From Sungkyunkwania multivorans (GTDB lineage Bacteria > Bacteroidota > Bacteroidia > Flavobacteriales > Flavobacteriaceae): a stretch of DNA of 64,000 nt. The stretch lies in the NCBI RefSeq assembly GCF_042675645.1, contig NZ_JBHTJH010000017.1:1-64000 (forward strand), written 5' to 3'. Shown in pieces: positions 44,356-55,100 of the stretch (positions within the stretch are counted from its first letter, which is position 1; every line of letters starts with the position of its first letter). Below the pieces are notes generated by a model that was not told the origin of the DNA, searched no databases, and was given only the letters and a program-made list of their open reading frames with translations. A program made the position numbers and the translations under genes.

Positions 44356-44360
44356 ACGCT

Positions 44361-44711
44361 ATGGAAGTAAAAAAATGTTTAGAATGCGGAACAAAGATCC
44401 TAGGTCGTATCGATAAGAAGTTTTGTGGTGACCAATGTAGAAACGCCTATAACAACAAAGTAAACAAAGACAGTAAAAACCTAGTTCGCAACATCAACAA
44501 CCGACTCAGAAAAAATTACCGTATTCTTGAAGAACTAAACCCGAAAGAGAAAATCAAGACGACAAAGACCAAGCTATTGTCCAAAGGATTCGACTTCAAC
44601 TATTTCACCAGCATCTACACGACCAAATCGGGCAATACCTACTATTTTGTCTATGACCAAGGATATCTTCCGTTGGAAAATGATTTCTATGCTTTGGTAA
44701 AACGAAGATAG
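44361..44711 (+). CDS. Zinc-ribbon hypothetical protein
   Basis: From the ATG at 44361, 5 bp after the PhzF stop, the protein has 116 residues. It starts MEVKKCLECGTKILGRID and has a C-x2-C plus FCGDQCRNAYNN (C-x3-C) pair that suggests a small zinc ribbon or treble clef. The rest is a basic helix and a short beta-rich tail. Similar proteins occur across flavobacteria without known function. Longer upstream starts in this frame overlap the PhzF gene and are unlikely. Confidence 0.78.
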   Translation: MEVKKCLECGTKILGRIDKKFCGDQCRNAYNNKVNKDSKNLVRNINNRLRKNYRILEELNPKEKIKTTKTKLLSKGFDFNYFTSIYTTKSGNTYYFVYDQGYLPLENDFYALVKRR

Positions 44712-44752
44712 CATCTTTGTTGTAGGTTGGAGAAACTTAAAATGCGTAACGT

Positions 44753-45229
44753 CTAATGCCAATCCTGTCCGTTCAATTTCATGGCTGCTTCCATCACATC
44801 CTTTCTACTTATTTGTCCCACCAATCTACCACCTTCGACCACTGGAAATCTTCTATGTCTTGTCTTGAAGAATCGTGCAGCCGCATCAAATACAGTGGCC
44901 TCCCCACTGATCGTTTCTACATCTCGCGTCATGAATTTTTCAACTGTAAGATCAGCGATTGGCATATTAAAATAACGCCCTTCAGAAATTTGTTTCATGC
45001 AATCACTATCTGAAATGATCCCGATCAATGTACCATCTTCATCAACAACGGGCGCACCGGTTATTTTATGTTTAAGATATATCTCCATGACGTCTAAAAG
45101 TGTCTGATTTGGCCCTAAAGTAATGAGCTTTCTAGTCATATGATCGGCTACCTTTACCTTTTGCTCGGTTCCTTTGGTAGGAGTCTTGCGGTCTTTGGCT
45201 CGAGGCCCTTGAAAACTTTTTATCCCCAT
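44753..45229 (-). CDS. CBS-domain protein
   Basis: The 158-residue protein has a basic N-terminus of about 25 residues, then two CBS motifs: DHMTRKLITLGPNQTLLDVM with GAPVVDEDGTLIGIISDSD, and KFMTRDVETISGEATVFDAA with RRFPVVEGGRLVGQISRKD. A CBS pair usually binds an adenosine nucleotide and acts as an energy sensor. No catalytic domain is attached, so its partner is unknown. Confidence 0.92.
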   Translation of the reverse strand: MGIKSFQGPRAKDRKTPTKGTEQKVKVADHMTRKLITLGPNQTLLDVMEIYLKHKITGAPVVDEDGTLIGIISDSDCMKQISEGRYFNMPIADLTVEKFMTRDVETISGEATVFDAAARFFKTRHRRFPVVEGGRLVGQISRKDVMEAAMKLNGQDWH

Positions 45230-45370
45230 AGTTCAATAGTTTAAGTTATTGGTTGTGTTTCTCTTAAATATACTCATTTTTATATGAAATACTAATCTCC
45301 CGGTAACAAAAGTGATATATCCAAGACCTATTTTATATCTTTATAAAAGCTTCCAAAACATTTATATTCA

Positions 45371-46054
45371 TTGGACACCAATAGTATCTTTATCGTTTTT
45401 TTCGTTTTAGCCTTGGGGTTGGCGGCATTTTTCTTAAGCTTATATTATAGTAAACTTTACCGCCTGCGACGAGCGATCAACAAAATACCGACCAAACAGA
45501 TATATGCCGTTAAAGAAGGAGAACGGACCAAGGTCATAGGAAAAGCCGAACTTCACTCCGAAAGCCTCTATGCCCCATTGAGCAATAGAAAATGTGTATG
45601 TTATCATGTTAAGGTAGATAAAAAAGTTAGCAGCGGAAAAAGCAGTCGCTGGAAAACCATCATCGACGAATATAGCGCAGTGGACTTTATGATGACCCAC
45701 CGTGGTGAGGATATCCTAGTGAAGATGGAAAACTATGACAGCTTTTTGGTCAAAGACGCCAAATACAATTCTGGTTTAATGAATGCGGCCGACCTAAAAC
45801 TAGAAAACTATCTGGCATCACATGGTCATGAAAGTAAAGGCTGGTTGGGCATTAGCAAAACCATCCGTTATCAAGAAGGCATCATTGGCATTGGGGAACG
45901 TATCGCGGTGGTAGGTAATGCCACGTGGAGACCGCCTGACGAGTTGAATCTTGATTATAACTATTCTAAAGTAATGGTCTTGGAAGGCAATAAAGAACAG
46001 AAACTACTGCTCACCGACGATCCAAAGACCGTCAATCATAAACAAAACCGATAG
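45371..46054 (+). CDS. GIDE-domain membrane protein
   Basis: The 227-residue protein has an N-terminal transmembrane segment (about 6-27) and then a GIDE-like domain with KVIGKAELHSESLYAPLSN and KCVCYHVKVDKK, as in the membrane part of eukaryotic MUL1. No RING domain is present, so the ligase name often given does not apply. The start is a TTG at 45371, since no in-frame ATG covers the membrane segment. The M28 peptidase gene follows after 10 bp. Confidence 0.75.
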   Translation: MDTNSIFIVFFVLALGLAAFFLSLYYSKLYRLRRAINKIPTKQIYAVKEGERTKVIGKAELHSESLYAPLSNRKCVCYHVKVDKKVSSGKSSRWKTIIDEYSAVDFMMTHRGEDILVKMENYDSFLVKDAKYNSGLMNAADLKLENYLASHGHESKGWLGISKTIRYQEGIIGIGERIAVVGNATWRPPDELNLDYNYSKVMVLEGNKEQKLLLTDDPKTVNHKQNR

Positions 46055-46064
46055 CACCTGAACA

Positions 46065-48422
46065 ATGAAAAAATTTCTATCAACAATCATATTGGTAACA
46101 CTTACTTACTGGGGGTTTCTTGCTTTGATGCCTAGCGACTATACGAAAGATACGGCTCCTTTGACCGAATTTTCTACAGAGCGTGCTCTTGCGCATGTGA
46201 AAGAGTTGGCTAGATCACCGCATTACCATGGATCTGCTGCGCACAAGGAAGCTGTCTCTTACATCGAAAAGGCACTTACCGACCTGGGGTTAGAGGTCAG
46301 TTTTCAAGAAGGATTTTCCATATTCAAATCTGGTGAGCTCTCCGGTTCGAAAAATATTCTTGCACGGATAAAAGGAGAAGGCAATGGTGATGCGCTCCTA
46401 CTCATGTCCCATTACGATAGCGATCCTCATTCGGCTAAGGGAGCCAGTGATGCTGCATCGGGAGTGGCAGCGATTATCGAAAGTGTCAGAGCTTTTTTGG
46501 CTCAAAATATTACTCCTAAAAATGACATCATCATCCTATTTACCGATAGTGAAGAGTTGGGACTCAATGGTGCCAGTCTATTTGCTAACGAGCATCCTTG
46601 GATAAAGGATGTGAAACTCGCCTTGAATTTCGAGGCACGCGGCAGTGGTGGACCCAGCAATACCCTACTAGAGACCAATGGCGGCAACAAAAGGATGATC
46701 GAAGAATTTCAAGAGGCCGGTGTCGCCTATCCTATGGCTTCTTCCCTAATGTACAGTATCTATAAAATGCTTCCCAATGATACGGATTCGACGATCTTAC
46801 GGGAGGATGCCAACGTCGAAAGCTTTTTCTTCGCCTTTATCGATGATCATTACGACTATCACACTGTCAATGACAGCTATGAAAACCTCGACCGTAATAC
46901 ACTGCAACATCAAGGAGAATATCTGGTACCGCTGTTAAAACATTTTGCAACGAGCGAACTTGATAACCTCAAAGCAAGCGAAGACTATGTCTACATTAAC
47001 CTTCCTATTTTCAAACTGATCGCTTATCCATTTTTATGGGTGCTTCCGATGGCGATTCTTGCGTTGGTCCTTTTGGTGATATTGATCGTTCTTGGTATAA
47101 AGCGAAATAAACTGCAAGGCGTAGCCATATTAAAAGGGTTTATTCCCTTTCTGCTCTCAATGCTCATTGGCGGTTTGCTCGCATATTTTGGATGGCCAAC
47201 TTTGAAATGGTTGTATCCTCAATATGGCGAGATCTTACATGGATTTACCTATAATGGGCACGATTACATTGCATTCTTCTCACTGCTAAGTATCTCCATT
47301 TCATTCTTTTTATACAAGAAGTTCTATAAAAAAGGAAATACTGCCAGTTTTGCAGTGGCTCCGCTGGCGCTATGGACCATCTTGAATCTCCTTTTTGCCT
47401 TCTATTTAAAGGGAGCCGGATTCTTTATCATCCCCTTATATTTTGGCCTATTGATGCTTTACGTGTTGATCATTCAAAAAGAGCCTAATATCGTCATTCT
47501 ATCCTTGCTCACCGCCCCAGCGCTTTGGATCATTCCACCTATGATCCAATCGTTCTCTGTAGGATTGGGCCTTAACATGTTAGTGATCTCAGCGATCTTT
47601 ACAGTATTACTGTTTGGATTGGTACTAGCGGTCCTTAATTCTTTTCAACGGAAGAAAACTTTGGGGTGGCTATTTCTCATCCTCTCTCTTTATTATTTCG
47701 GAAAAGCTCATTTCTCTTCCGATTTTAACTCGGAACGGCAAAAGCCGAATAGTTTGGTCTATGTGTTGGACGCCGACGAGAATGAAGCTAGTTGGGCCAC
47801 CTATGATAACATCTTGGACAACTGGACAAAAAATTATATCACGGGAGTTCCACAGAGTGAGGAATTTATCGAAAACGCCATTGTAAGTAAATATGCTACA
47901 AGATTTACCTATAAGAACAAAGCACCATTGAAAGAGATTCCCTCCATGAAGTTTGAAATTTTCAATGACACCGTCATCGAAGACAGCCGTCACTTGAACC
48001 TATGCATCACACCGCAAAGACCGGTGAATCGATTGGACCTCTATATGGATCCAAACTTCAATTTTCAGCGGTTAAAGGCAAATGGGGTCTCCCCAAAAGA
48101 TTCCGAGTACCGGGGCGCCGCATATAACGTGTTCACCAAAAGATGGCGGTCAAGATTGCTCACCTATCATCTTAATGAAAACACGCCCTTAGACCTCAAG
48201 ATGCGGTTTCACAAAGACTCTATCCCTACCATTATTATTTATGAGTCTTCCTACGATCTTTTAGAATCGTCACTATTCACTATTCCCGAAAGGACGTTAG
48301 AAATGATCCCAAAGCCATTTGTTGTAAACGATGCCATCATCGTGAAAAAATCATATACCTTGCCCCCTAAACCAGTTGTTGTGGTCGTTGATTCGTTGAG
48401 CAACACAAACAATGATCAGTAA
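46065..48422 (+). CDS. M28 family membrane aminopeptidase
   Basis: The 785-residue protein has an N-terminal membrane anchor, then an M28 zinc-peptidase domain: MSHYDSDPHS (His), GASDAASGVA (Asp), FTDSEELGLNG (Glu-Glu) and DDHYDYHTVNDSYENLD (last His). It continues with about eight transmembrane segments (about 310-560) and a soluble C-terminal domain. This layout resembles the eukaryotic ER peptidase ERMP1/FXNA and is common in Bacteroidota. The active site should face the periplasm. The next gene overlaps by 11 bp. Confidence 0.9.
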   Translation: MKKFLSTIILVTLTYWGFLALMPSDYTKDTAPLTEFSTERALAHVKELARSPHYHGSAAHKEAVSYIEKALTDLGLEVSFQEGFSIFKSGELSGSKNILARIKGEGNGDALLLMSHYDSDPHSAKGASDAASGVAAIIESVRAFLAQNITPKNDIIILFTDSEELGLNGASLFANEHPWIKDVKLALNFEARGSGGPSNTLLETNGGNKRMIEEFQEAGVAYPMASSLMYSIYKMLPNDTDSTILREDANVESFFFAFIDDHYDYHTVNDSYENLDRNTLQHQGEYLVPLLKHFATSELDNLKASEDYVYINLPIFKLIAYPFLWVLPMAILALVLLVILIVLGIKRNKLQGVAILKGFIPFLLSMLIGGLLAYFGWPTLKWLYPQYGEILHGFTYNGHDYIAFFSLLSISISFFLYKKFYKKGNTASFAVAPLALWTILNLLFAFYLKGAGFFIIPLYFGLLMLYVLIIQKEPNIVILSLLTAPALWIIPPMIQSFSVGLGLNMLVISAIFTVLLFGLVLAVLNSFQRKKTLGWLFLILSLYYFGKAHFSSDFNSERQKPNSLVYVLDADENEASWATYDNILDNWTKNYITGVPQSEEFIENAIVSKYATRFTYKNKAPLKEIPSMKFEIFNDTVIEDSRHLNLCITPQRPVNRLDLYMDPNFNFQRLKANGVSPKDSEYRGAAYNVFTKRWRSRLLTYHLNENTPLDLKMRFHKDSIPTIIIYESSYDLLESSLFTIPERTLEMIPKPFVVNDAIIVKKSYTLPPKPVVVVVDSLSNTNNDQ

Positions 48423-49245
48423 TACCAAACACATCGCCATACTTGGTTGCGGATGGCTCGGCCTTCCTTTGGCAAAAGAATTGATCGAAAAAGGTCATCG
48501 TATCAGCGGGACCACAACTTCGGCTGATAAATTGGCCATTTTAGAAGCTGCGGGTATTTCTCCTTTCCTAGTCGAATTGACCGAAAAGGAGATACGCGGC
48601 GATCTAGAGACCTTTTTGAATAGTGCTCAGATACTTGTGATCGACATCCCTCCAAAATTAAGAGGTCTCAATAGTGAAAGCTTCGTGAAAAAAATTCAGC
48701 ACTTGATTCCCTACATCGAAGCCTCTTCAGTTGAGAAGGTCCTGTTTATAAGTAGCACATCGGTATATGCCGATGATACGTTATTTTCAGAGGTTGATGA
48801 AGATACGCTGCCACACCCGATCTCCGAGAGCGGAAAACAATTATTGGTCGTGGAACGGCTATTAAAAGCCAATCTCCATTTTGAGACCAGCATCCTTAGA
48901 TTTGGCGGATTGATAGGAAATGGAAGGCATCCTATAAAGCAATTGGCAGGAAAAAGTCAATTGAAGAATCCCAATGCACCGGTGAATCTTATACATATTG
49001 ACGATGCTATAGGCATCATTGTTGCCATTCTTAAGAAAGATAAATGGGGAACGTTGCTTAACGCCGTCGCCCCATTTCATGAGGAAAAAGAGAGATACTA
49101 TGAAAAAATGGCCTCCATTTATAACTTATCAACACCAATTTACGATTCAGAAACACCTTCGAAGGGTAAGAAAATAGGCTCCAAGTCGATAAATGACATC
49201 CTTTCCTACACATTTAAGGTAAAAAACCTGTTAATAAAAGTTTAG
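48412..49245 (+). CDS. NAD(P)-binding epimerase-like protein (YeeZ type)
   Basis: The 277-residue protein begins with a Rossmann motif, IAILGCGWLGLPLAKELIEKG, and has the SDR elements LFISSTSVYAD and RFGGLIGNGRHPI. The GCGWLG opening is typical of YeeZ-type proteins, whose substrate is unknown. The usual YxxxK catalytic pair is not present in standard form, so a dehydrogenase activity is doubtful. It overlaps the M28 gene by 11 bp. Confidence 0.82.
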   Translation: MISNTKHIAILGCGWLGLPLAKELIEKGHRISGTTTSADKLAILEAAGISPFLVELTEKEIRGDLETFLNSAQILVIDIPPKLRGLNSESFVKKIQHLIPYIEASSVEKVLFISSTSVYADDTLFSEVDEDTLPHPISESGKQLLVVERLLKANLHFETSILRFGGLIGNGRHPIKQLAGKSQLKNPNAPVNLIHIDDAIGIIVAILKKDKWGTLLNAVAPFHEEKERYYEKMASIYNLSTPIYDSETPSKGKKIGSKSINDILSYTFKVKNLLIKV

Positions 49246-49363
49246 TCGATTTTTTCGTACACTTCCTCTAAGATATTATATTGGAATGTCTTATATGGCT
49301 AAAAATGAGTATATTACTCGTCTAATAACCATATTAGACTTTGTTTAATTAAAAAAATGGGGC

Positions 49364-49852
49364 ATGGCAAAGTTGAAAAAAGAGCTAGAAGGCCTAAACC
49401 ATCTTCTAGAAAGTTACTTGGATGCGAAGAATACCTATGTTCATATTTCAGAAGAAGAACATAACTTGGACATCAAACGTTTCTACAACACGCAAATCAC
49501 CTTACGAAATAAATTTGTCAATGATCTCACTGGCATTATTCGCTCATTGGGCGGAAAGCCACGAGTGACTTCGGTCATTGGAAGTGTGCAGCGCAATTTT
49601 AGCGATATTGTTTCTAGTATCATCCAACTAGATAGTAAAAAAGCATTGAACAAGTCTCTGAAAAAAGATGGCGGCTGTATAACTATTGCGAACGAGCTTA
49701 TAAAGAACTCAGAATTGCCGAACGAGATCATTGCGACCTTGTTTTCGCAGCGGAGTCGCATCATCGAAGCTTGCGAAACAGCACAGGACTTTCTCGTTTC
49801 GGTAAAGAATCGAGGCCACATGAAAGTCGTAGGTCTAAACACTAGCCTGTGA
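49364..49852 (+). CDS. DUF2383 (PA2169-like) four-helix protein
   Basis: The 162-residue protein is all helical, with LLESYLDAKNTYVHISEE and LRNKFVNDLTGIIRSLGGKP, which fits the PA2169/DUF2383 ferritin-like bundle family. These proteins are often linked to stress, but their role is not known. It stands alone, is preceded by 118 bp of AT-rich sequence and ends in a strong terminator. Confidence 0.75.
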   Translation: MAKLKKELEGLNHLLESYLDAKNTYVHISEEEHNLDIKRFYNTQITLRNKFVNDLTGIIRSLGGKPRVTSVIGSVQRNFSDIVSSIIQLDSKKALNKSLKKDGGCITIANELIKNSELPNEIIATLFSQRSRIIEACETAQDFLVSVKNRGHMKVVGLNTSL

Positions 49853-49884
49853 GCCAGACGAACAAGTAGCTCAATTATAAAAGT

Positions 49885-49918
49885 AAGAAGGCGGACAACA
49901 AATTGTTGTCCGCCTTCT
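49885..49918. terminator. Bidirectional terminator between the DUF2383 and M13 peptidase genes
   Basis: An almost perfect long inverted repeat (AAGAAGGCGGACAACAA / TTGTTGTCCGCCTTCTT, with one central base) separates two convergent genes. It is the strongest hairpin that I see in the window. Confidence 0.88.
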
Positions 49919-49951
49919 TATATTCTATAAATGCGTAGCAGATGTTTTTTA

Positions 49952-52015
49952 TTACCAGATACGCACTCTGTCTTCGGGAGCCAAATACATGGCATCTCCT
50001 TCTTTGATATCAAAGGCTTCATAAAATGCATCGACATTAAGCAATGGTTGTGTTGCTCTTGTCATACCAGGAGAATGAGGGTCTGTTTTGATCCTAGTTC
50101 TCAATGCCTCTTCTCGCATCTTAGTTCTCCAAACGGTAGCCCAAGACATGAAGAAGCGTTGTTCTGGAGTAAATCCGTCGATATTATCTGGTCTTCCGTT
50201 TTCCTCATAAAAACGTTGTAACCCATCATATGCACCGAGCACACCTCCCAAGTCACCAATATTCTCACCCAATGTGAATTTTCCATTGATAAAAACGCTG
50301 TCCAAAACTTCGATGGCGTCATATTGTTCAGCAAGCTTTGTTCCTCTCTCGGTAAATTGCTTTAGATCATCTTCGGTCCACCAGTTTGTCAAGTTCCCAT
50401 CGGCATCAAATCGGGACCCGCTATCATCAAAGGCATGAGAGATCTCATGTCCGATCACAGCCCCTATGCCGCCGTAATTTACAGCCTCATCGGCCTGGTA
50501 GTTATAAAATGGTGGTTGCAAGATAGCTGCAGGGAATACGATCTCGTTGTTCAATGGATTAAAATATGCGTTCACTGTTTGTGGGCTCATACCCCATTTG
50601 GTCTTGTCCACTGGCTCTCCTATCTCCGAAATATTTTCTTCAAAGGCCCACTTATTAACAGCGATCATATTATCGAACAAAGAGTTTCCTTCCTTGATGG
50701 CCACCTCAGAATAATCCTCCCACTTGTCTGGATAGCCTATCTTTACAGTAAACTTGTCCAATTTTTCTATGGCTTTGGTCTTCGTCTCCTCTCCCATCCA
50801 ATCTAAATTCTGAATACGGGATTTATAGGCTTCAATTACATTCTTGATCATCAACTCTGCCTTCGCCTTCGCTTCCGGCGGGAATTTAGCATCCACATAT
50901 AATTGCCCCAAAGCTTCACCGAGATTTCCGTTGACTCTACCTAGAGCGCGCTCGTTAGCAGGTCTCTGAGTCTTTGCACCTCTTAGCTCTTTGCTATAGA
51001 ATTCCCAATTTGCTTTTTCTATATCCGTGCTCAGCATTCCTGCCGCACTATTGAGGGTCGACCATTTTGAGGCCGTTTTCCAAAGCTCGACATCCCCTTC
51101 GGCAAGAACCTTTTGTAATTCTTCCATATACCTAGGTTGAAGCACCATCAGGGTGTCCAATTCTTTCTCTACACCGATGTCATCTAAAAACTTCTCCCAG
51201 TTGATGGCTGGTACCATTTCCTTAAGTTGTTCCATCGATCTTGGATTATTCAGGTTTCTAGCGTCACGACGCTCAACTTTATCCAATCTCGGTTGTGCCA
51301 AACGTGTTTCAAAGGCGAGAATCTTTTCGGCACTGGCCTTGGCATCCGCCTCTGTCTCTCCGATAAATTGAAGCATTCTTGCGATATGATCTACATACTT
51401 CTGACGCGTCTCAACAGAATTGGCATCGTCCTTTATATAATAATCTCTATCTGGAAGCCCAAGACCTCCAGGAGTCACATAGGCTGCATTGATGCTACTG
51501 TCATTGAGGTCTGGGAATGAAGTAAAGCCCATCAGCGGTGAATCTGCCGCAGGATCAGAGGCCAGCAATGTTTGAAGGTCCTCTACATTTTTCACCTCCT
51601 CGATCTTTTTGATGGTAGCAATTAGAGGGCTTACGCCTAAATCATTCCGCGCTTCCTCGTCCATGATGGACTCGAACAGCAGAATGGCCTTGCCTTGATC
51701 ACTATCCGGGGCATACTTCCCACTTTTTTTGGCCTCATCGATAATGGCCAACACGTCGGCATCTGTAGATTTTCTTAATACACTAAACCCACCCCATGTG
51801 GTGCGATCTTCGGGTATCTCGGTATTTTTCATCCAAGTCCCATTAACATAATTATAAAAATCTTCTTTAGGACTCACTGAAGTATCCATATTAGATAGCT
51901 CAATTCCAGGAACCACTTCGGCACTTGCCGTTTCCTTGGCTTCTTCCTTACAAGAGACAAAGACCATAGCTAGGGTCCCTGCAAAAAGTAAGGAAGATCT
52001 CATTGATGTTTTCAT
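49952..52015 (-). CDS. pepO: M13 family metallopeptidase (neprilysin/PepO type) lipoprotein
   Basis: The 687-residue protein has a lipoprotein signal (AGTLAMVFVSCKEE, Cys near 23), the M13 opening DTSVSPKEDFYNYVNGTWM, the zinc site VIGHEISHAFDDSGSRFD (about 523) with the third ligand in GENIGDLGGVLGAYD (about 584), and the CxxW-like C-terminal YLAPEDRVRIW. M13 enzymes cut oligopeptides outside the cytoplasm. The end (RVRIW rather than CSVW or CRVW) is a small variation. The length is normal for the family. Confidence 0.95.
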   Translation of the reverse strand: MKTSMRSSLLFAGTLAMVFVSCKEEAKETASAEVVPGIELSNMDTSVSPKEDFYNYVNGTWMKNTEIPEDRTTWGGFSVLRKSTDADVLAIIDEAKKSGKYAPDSDQGKAILLFESIMDEEARNDLGVSPLIATIKKIEEVKNVEDLQTLLASDPAADSPLMGFTSFPDLNDSSINAAYVTPGGLGLPDRDYYIKDDANSVETRQKYVDHIARMLQFIGETEADAKASAEKILAFETRLAQPRLDKVERRDARNLNNPRSMEQLKEMVPAINWEKFLDDIGVEKELDTLMVLQPRYMEELQKVLAEGDVELWKTASKWSTLNSAAGMLSTDIEKANWEFYSKELRGAKTQRPANERALGRVNGNLGEALGQLYVDAKFPPEAKAKAELMIKNVIEAYKSRIQNLDWMGEETKTKAIEKLDKFTVKIGYPDKWEDYSEVAIKEGNSLFDNMIAVNKWAFEENISEIGEPVDKTKWGMSPQTVNAYFNPLNNEIVFPAAILQPPFYNYQADEAVNYGGIGAVIGHEISHAFDDSGSRFDADGNLTNWWTEDDLKQFTERGTKLAEQYDAIEVLDSVFINGKFTLGENIGDLGGVLGAYDGLQRFYEENGRPDNIDGFTPEQRFFMSWATVWRTKMREEALRTRIKTDPHSPGMTRATQPLLNVDAFYEAFDIKEGDAMYLAPEDRVRIW

Positions 52016-52107
52016 TGTTTAATTAGTTTGAAAATTACGTTTGGTAAGTTAGTATAATAGAAGGTGGGATTGTTACAGATAGCAGTTGATTAACATATTT
52101 TTAAGAA

Positions 52108-52134
52108 AAGAGCAGGCCTATTTAGCCTGCTCTT
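52108..52134 (-). terminator. Terminator after the BNR-repeat protein gene
   Basis: A perfect 10-bp stem (AAGAGCAGGC / GCCTGCTCTT, 7-nt loop) with TTTTCTT on the minus strand lies 29 nt after the stop of the gene at 52163. Confidence 0.85.
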
Positions 52135-52162
52135 ACATGTTTTTATAATGCGGGTGCCTCAT

Positions 52163-55100
52163 TTACTTTACGACCAGTTTTCTGGTGGCTTTGATATTTT
52201 CGGTTTGAATGCTCAGCAAATAAACTCCAGGGCCGGCACCGCTCATGTCCAAGGTATAGAGTTGATCATTTTGATCGATCGCAAACGACTTGATACGCTT
52301 TCCAGTTATATCGAATACTTCAAATTGTGCATCGCTACCTTGTCGCCATCTTATATTGAAGATATCTCTCGATGGTATTGGATAAATGGCCACTTGTAAT
52401 TTTTCAAAAGTATCATTTGAGAGTATGGCCGAAGCATCAACCACAAAATTGTCAATGACCACACCTTCTTCTACTACTGCCTGATCTGAGTGAAAGACGA
52501 ACCTAAATATAATATCAGTCTCTGCGTTTAGCGCCGCCAAGTCATAACTATACGCTGTTTTCGTCGCTGCTGTCCCTGTCCATTGCGCTCCTTTGCAATT
52601 AAAGCATGTATTATTGAATCCTTCTGGAGTATTGCTGTTATACCAATTTGGGTCGCTTGCACTCCCTAGGTGATTCCAAGTAACTCCACCATCTGTAGAA
52701 TATTCCATATAAACAAGGTCCCAATCCAGCTCCAATTCGAAGGCCATATCGAATTTGAGCACTGGGTCTTGCATGCTTGCCAAATTATAACATTGAGAAA
52801 CTAGGTATGATTTGGTATTATTTGGATGATCACCAGCCAAATTTGTTCCATAAGCATTTCCATCGGCAGCGGCAGCGCCAAGCACTATGCCTGCGGGAAT
52901 TCCTCTTTCCCATAAAGCGCTTGTCCCACCTTCATTATATGCGACCAATTCGTCGGAAGGTCCTTCGAAAGTATTAAGCTGCTGTCCAGCACCCTCATCA
53001 TTTATATAGAAGGTCAATCTTGATGACACGTTGTTATCAGGATAAGTATCGTTGGTGGTGCTTGTTTCTACCTTGAAGGTATGCGCGCCTCTGGATAGGG
53101 CAAGCGCTGGAAGTTGGATCACGGTCGAAGCTCCCGAAGCAAGGGATCCTGTCCAATTGTAGGTGTTGTCACTTCCATCGACCGTGTAAATGATAGTTGC
53201 CGAACTTAAGGTATTTGTGCCATTGTTTTCTACGGTAACTTCTGGAGATACAGATCCGCAAGCGACACTATCTTCATTAAGTTTCTGCACACTGACCAGA
53301 CCAATATCAATACCTGGTGCCGGTTCGGTAGGAATGGCCGATTGCCAGATGCCTCGACCATAGGTAGCGGCTGTAATATTGCCATCCACCAAATTGATTT
53401 CTAAATCTCTTACTGGAACATTTGGCAATCCTATTTCAAAGGGCTCCCATGTTGCGGAAGAGTCATCCAAACGATATACCCCAGTGGATGTTCCAACATA
53501 AATGGGGTTTTGCGTATGAAATCCTTGATGGGCGACAATATATTTGGTCTCATTAGGCAGATTGTTCGTGATGTTGGTAAATGAATTTCCCCCGTCGATC
53601 GACTTGTAGACTCCTCCCGAAGAAGTTCCAGCCGTAGTAACATAAAGGATATCATTATTTGCCTTACTAACTTCAATAGAATTTATATTTGTGCTGAAGG
53701 TATACACGCTACTAAAACTAGCACCTCTGTTAGTGCTTTTCCGTAAGTTTCTGTCCAATGCGATATACATGATATCGGCATCGGTTGGGTCTATTTTTAA
53801 ATAGTCTATGCGAGCGCCAGCAGATGCCAGTTGCGTCCAAGAACCACCATCTAATCGGTACAGATTGTTATAGCCAGCATACAACTCGTTATCCTGGTTC
53901 ATGACGAGAGGCGTCACCCAGTTCCCTGTCTGTCCTGAAGGCGCACCCACCTGACTGTCGCGACTTGCCCCAGCATCGGTAGAAATATTGAGCGAACCTC
54001 CGCGCTGCGTAAAGCCATAATAGATATTGTCATCGTTCGGAGAAATAGCGGTATCCATTCCATCGGCACCATAATAGTTTTGCCACTGTGTTCCGTTGAG
54101 GGCATGTCCTCCATTATCCTGAAGTCCTCCAACCATTTTTGTTGAGTTGTTCTTTGAAACAGCTATTCGATAAAATTGGCTGATGGCGGCCGTAGCTGTC
54201 AAATCCGAAAAACTACTTCCCCCGTTGCTGCTTCTATAGATGCCACCATCACTTCCACAATAGAGAACCCCATTAAAGAATCGAAGCATATGAATATCGG
54301 CATGCGTATACGCAGCTGCACTTGGTGCATTCCAGTTATTTAATTTTGAAAAGGTATTTCCTCCATTTGTAGATTTCCACACATTCAAACAGCCTACATA
54401 GATCTCATCGGGATCATTGTCAGAGACTGCAAGCGCAAGATCGTACCATGCCTGATTGCTTTCGAAAATATCTGCAGTATTGGCCATTTGCGTGAAAAAA
54501 GCACCACTGCTGGTGGAACGATAGATTCCCTGAAATGTGTTGTCGGTGTTGGCACTAAGAACATAAACATAGTTTTCGGCGGTCGGTGCATTGGTGACAT
54601 CGATGACCAATCTACCCGAAGTTGTGGGTAAACCAGAACCTGTTGCCTTAAAAGAAACTCCAAAATCTGCGGAAGTGAAGAATTGGCTTGAAGACACGGC
54701 ATATAAGGTAGACGGATCTCCTGGCTTCATCTTTAGATCTCTGATATTTCCAGCGAGTGTTTCTGTCCAAGTCGCACCAGCGTCTAATGAGCGATATACG
54801 CCATCATTGGTGGCCACCCATAACATATCTGTGTTGCTAGGATTTATATATACTTCATTCATTCTGCTTGGCGAGTTGGTTGGTCCTAGTCCTGTTTGAT
54901 TCCAAGTGGCACCTCCATCTACTGATTTCCATACGCCAACACTCGGCGTGTCGCCTGCATCATCATCACCCGTGGCAATATAAATTATATTAGAATTGGT
55001 AGGATGTATTGCAATTCCTGAAACACCAATTCTTGGGAGATCATCGGTCAAAGACGTCCAATTTATTCCGGCATCGGTCGATTTCCAAATACCTCCAGCT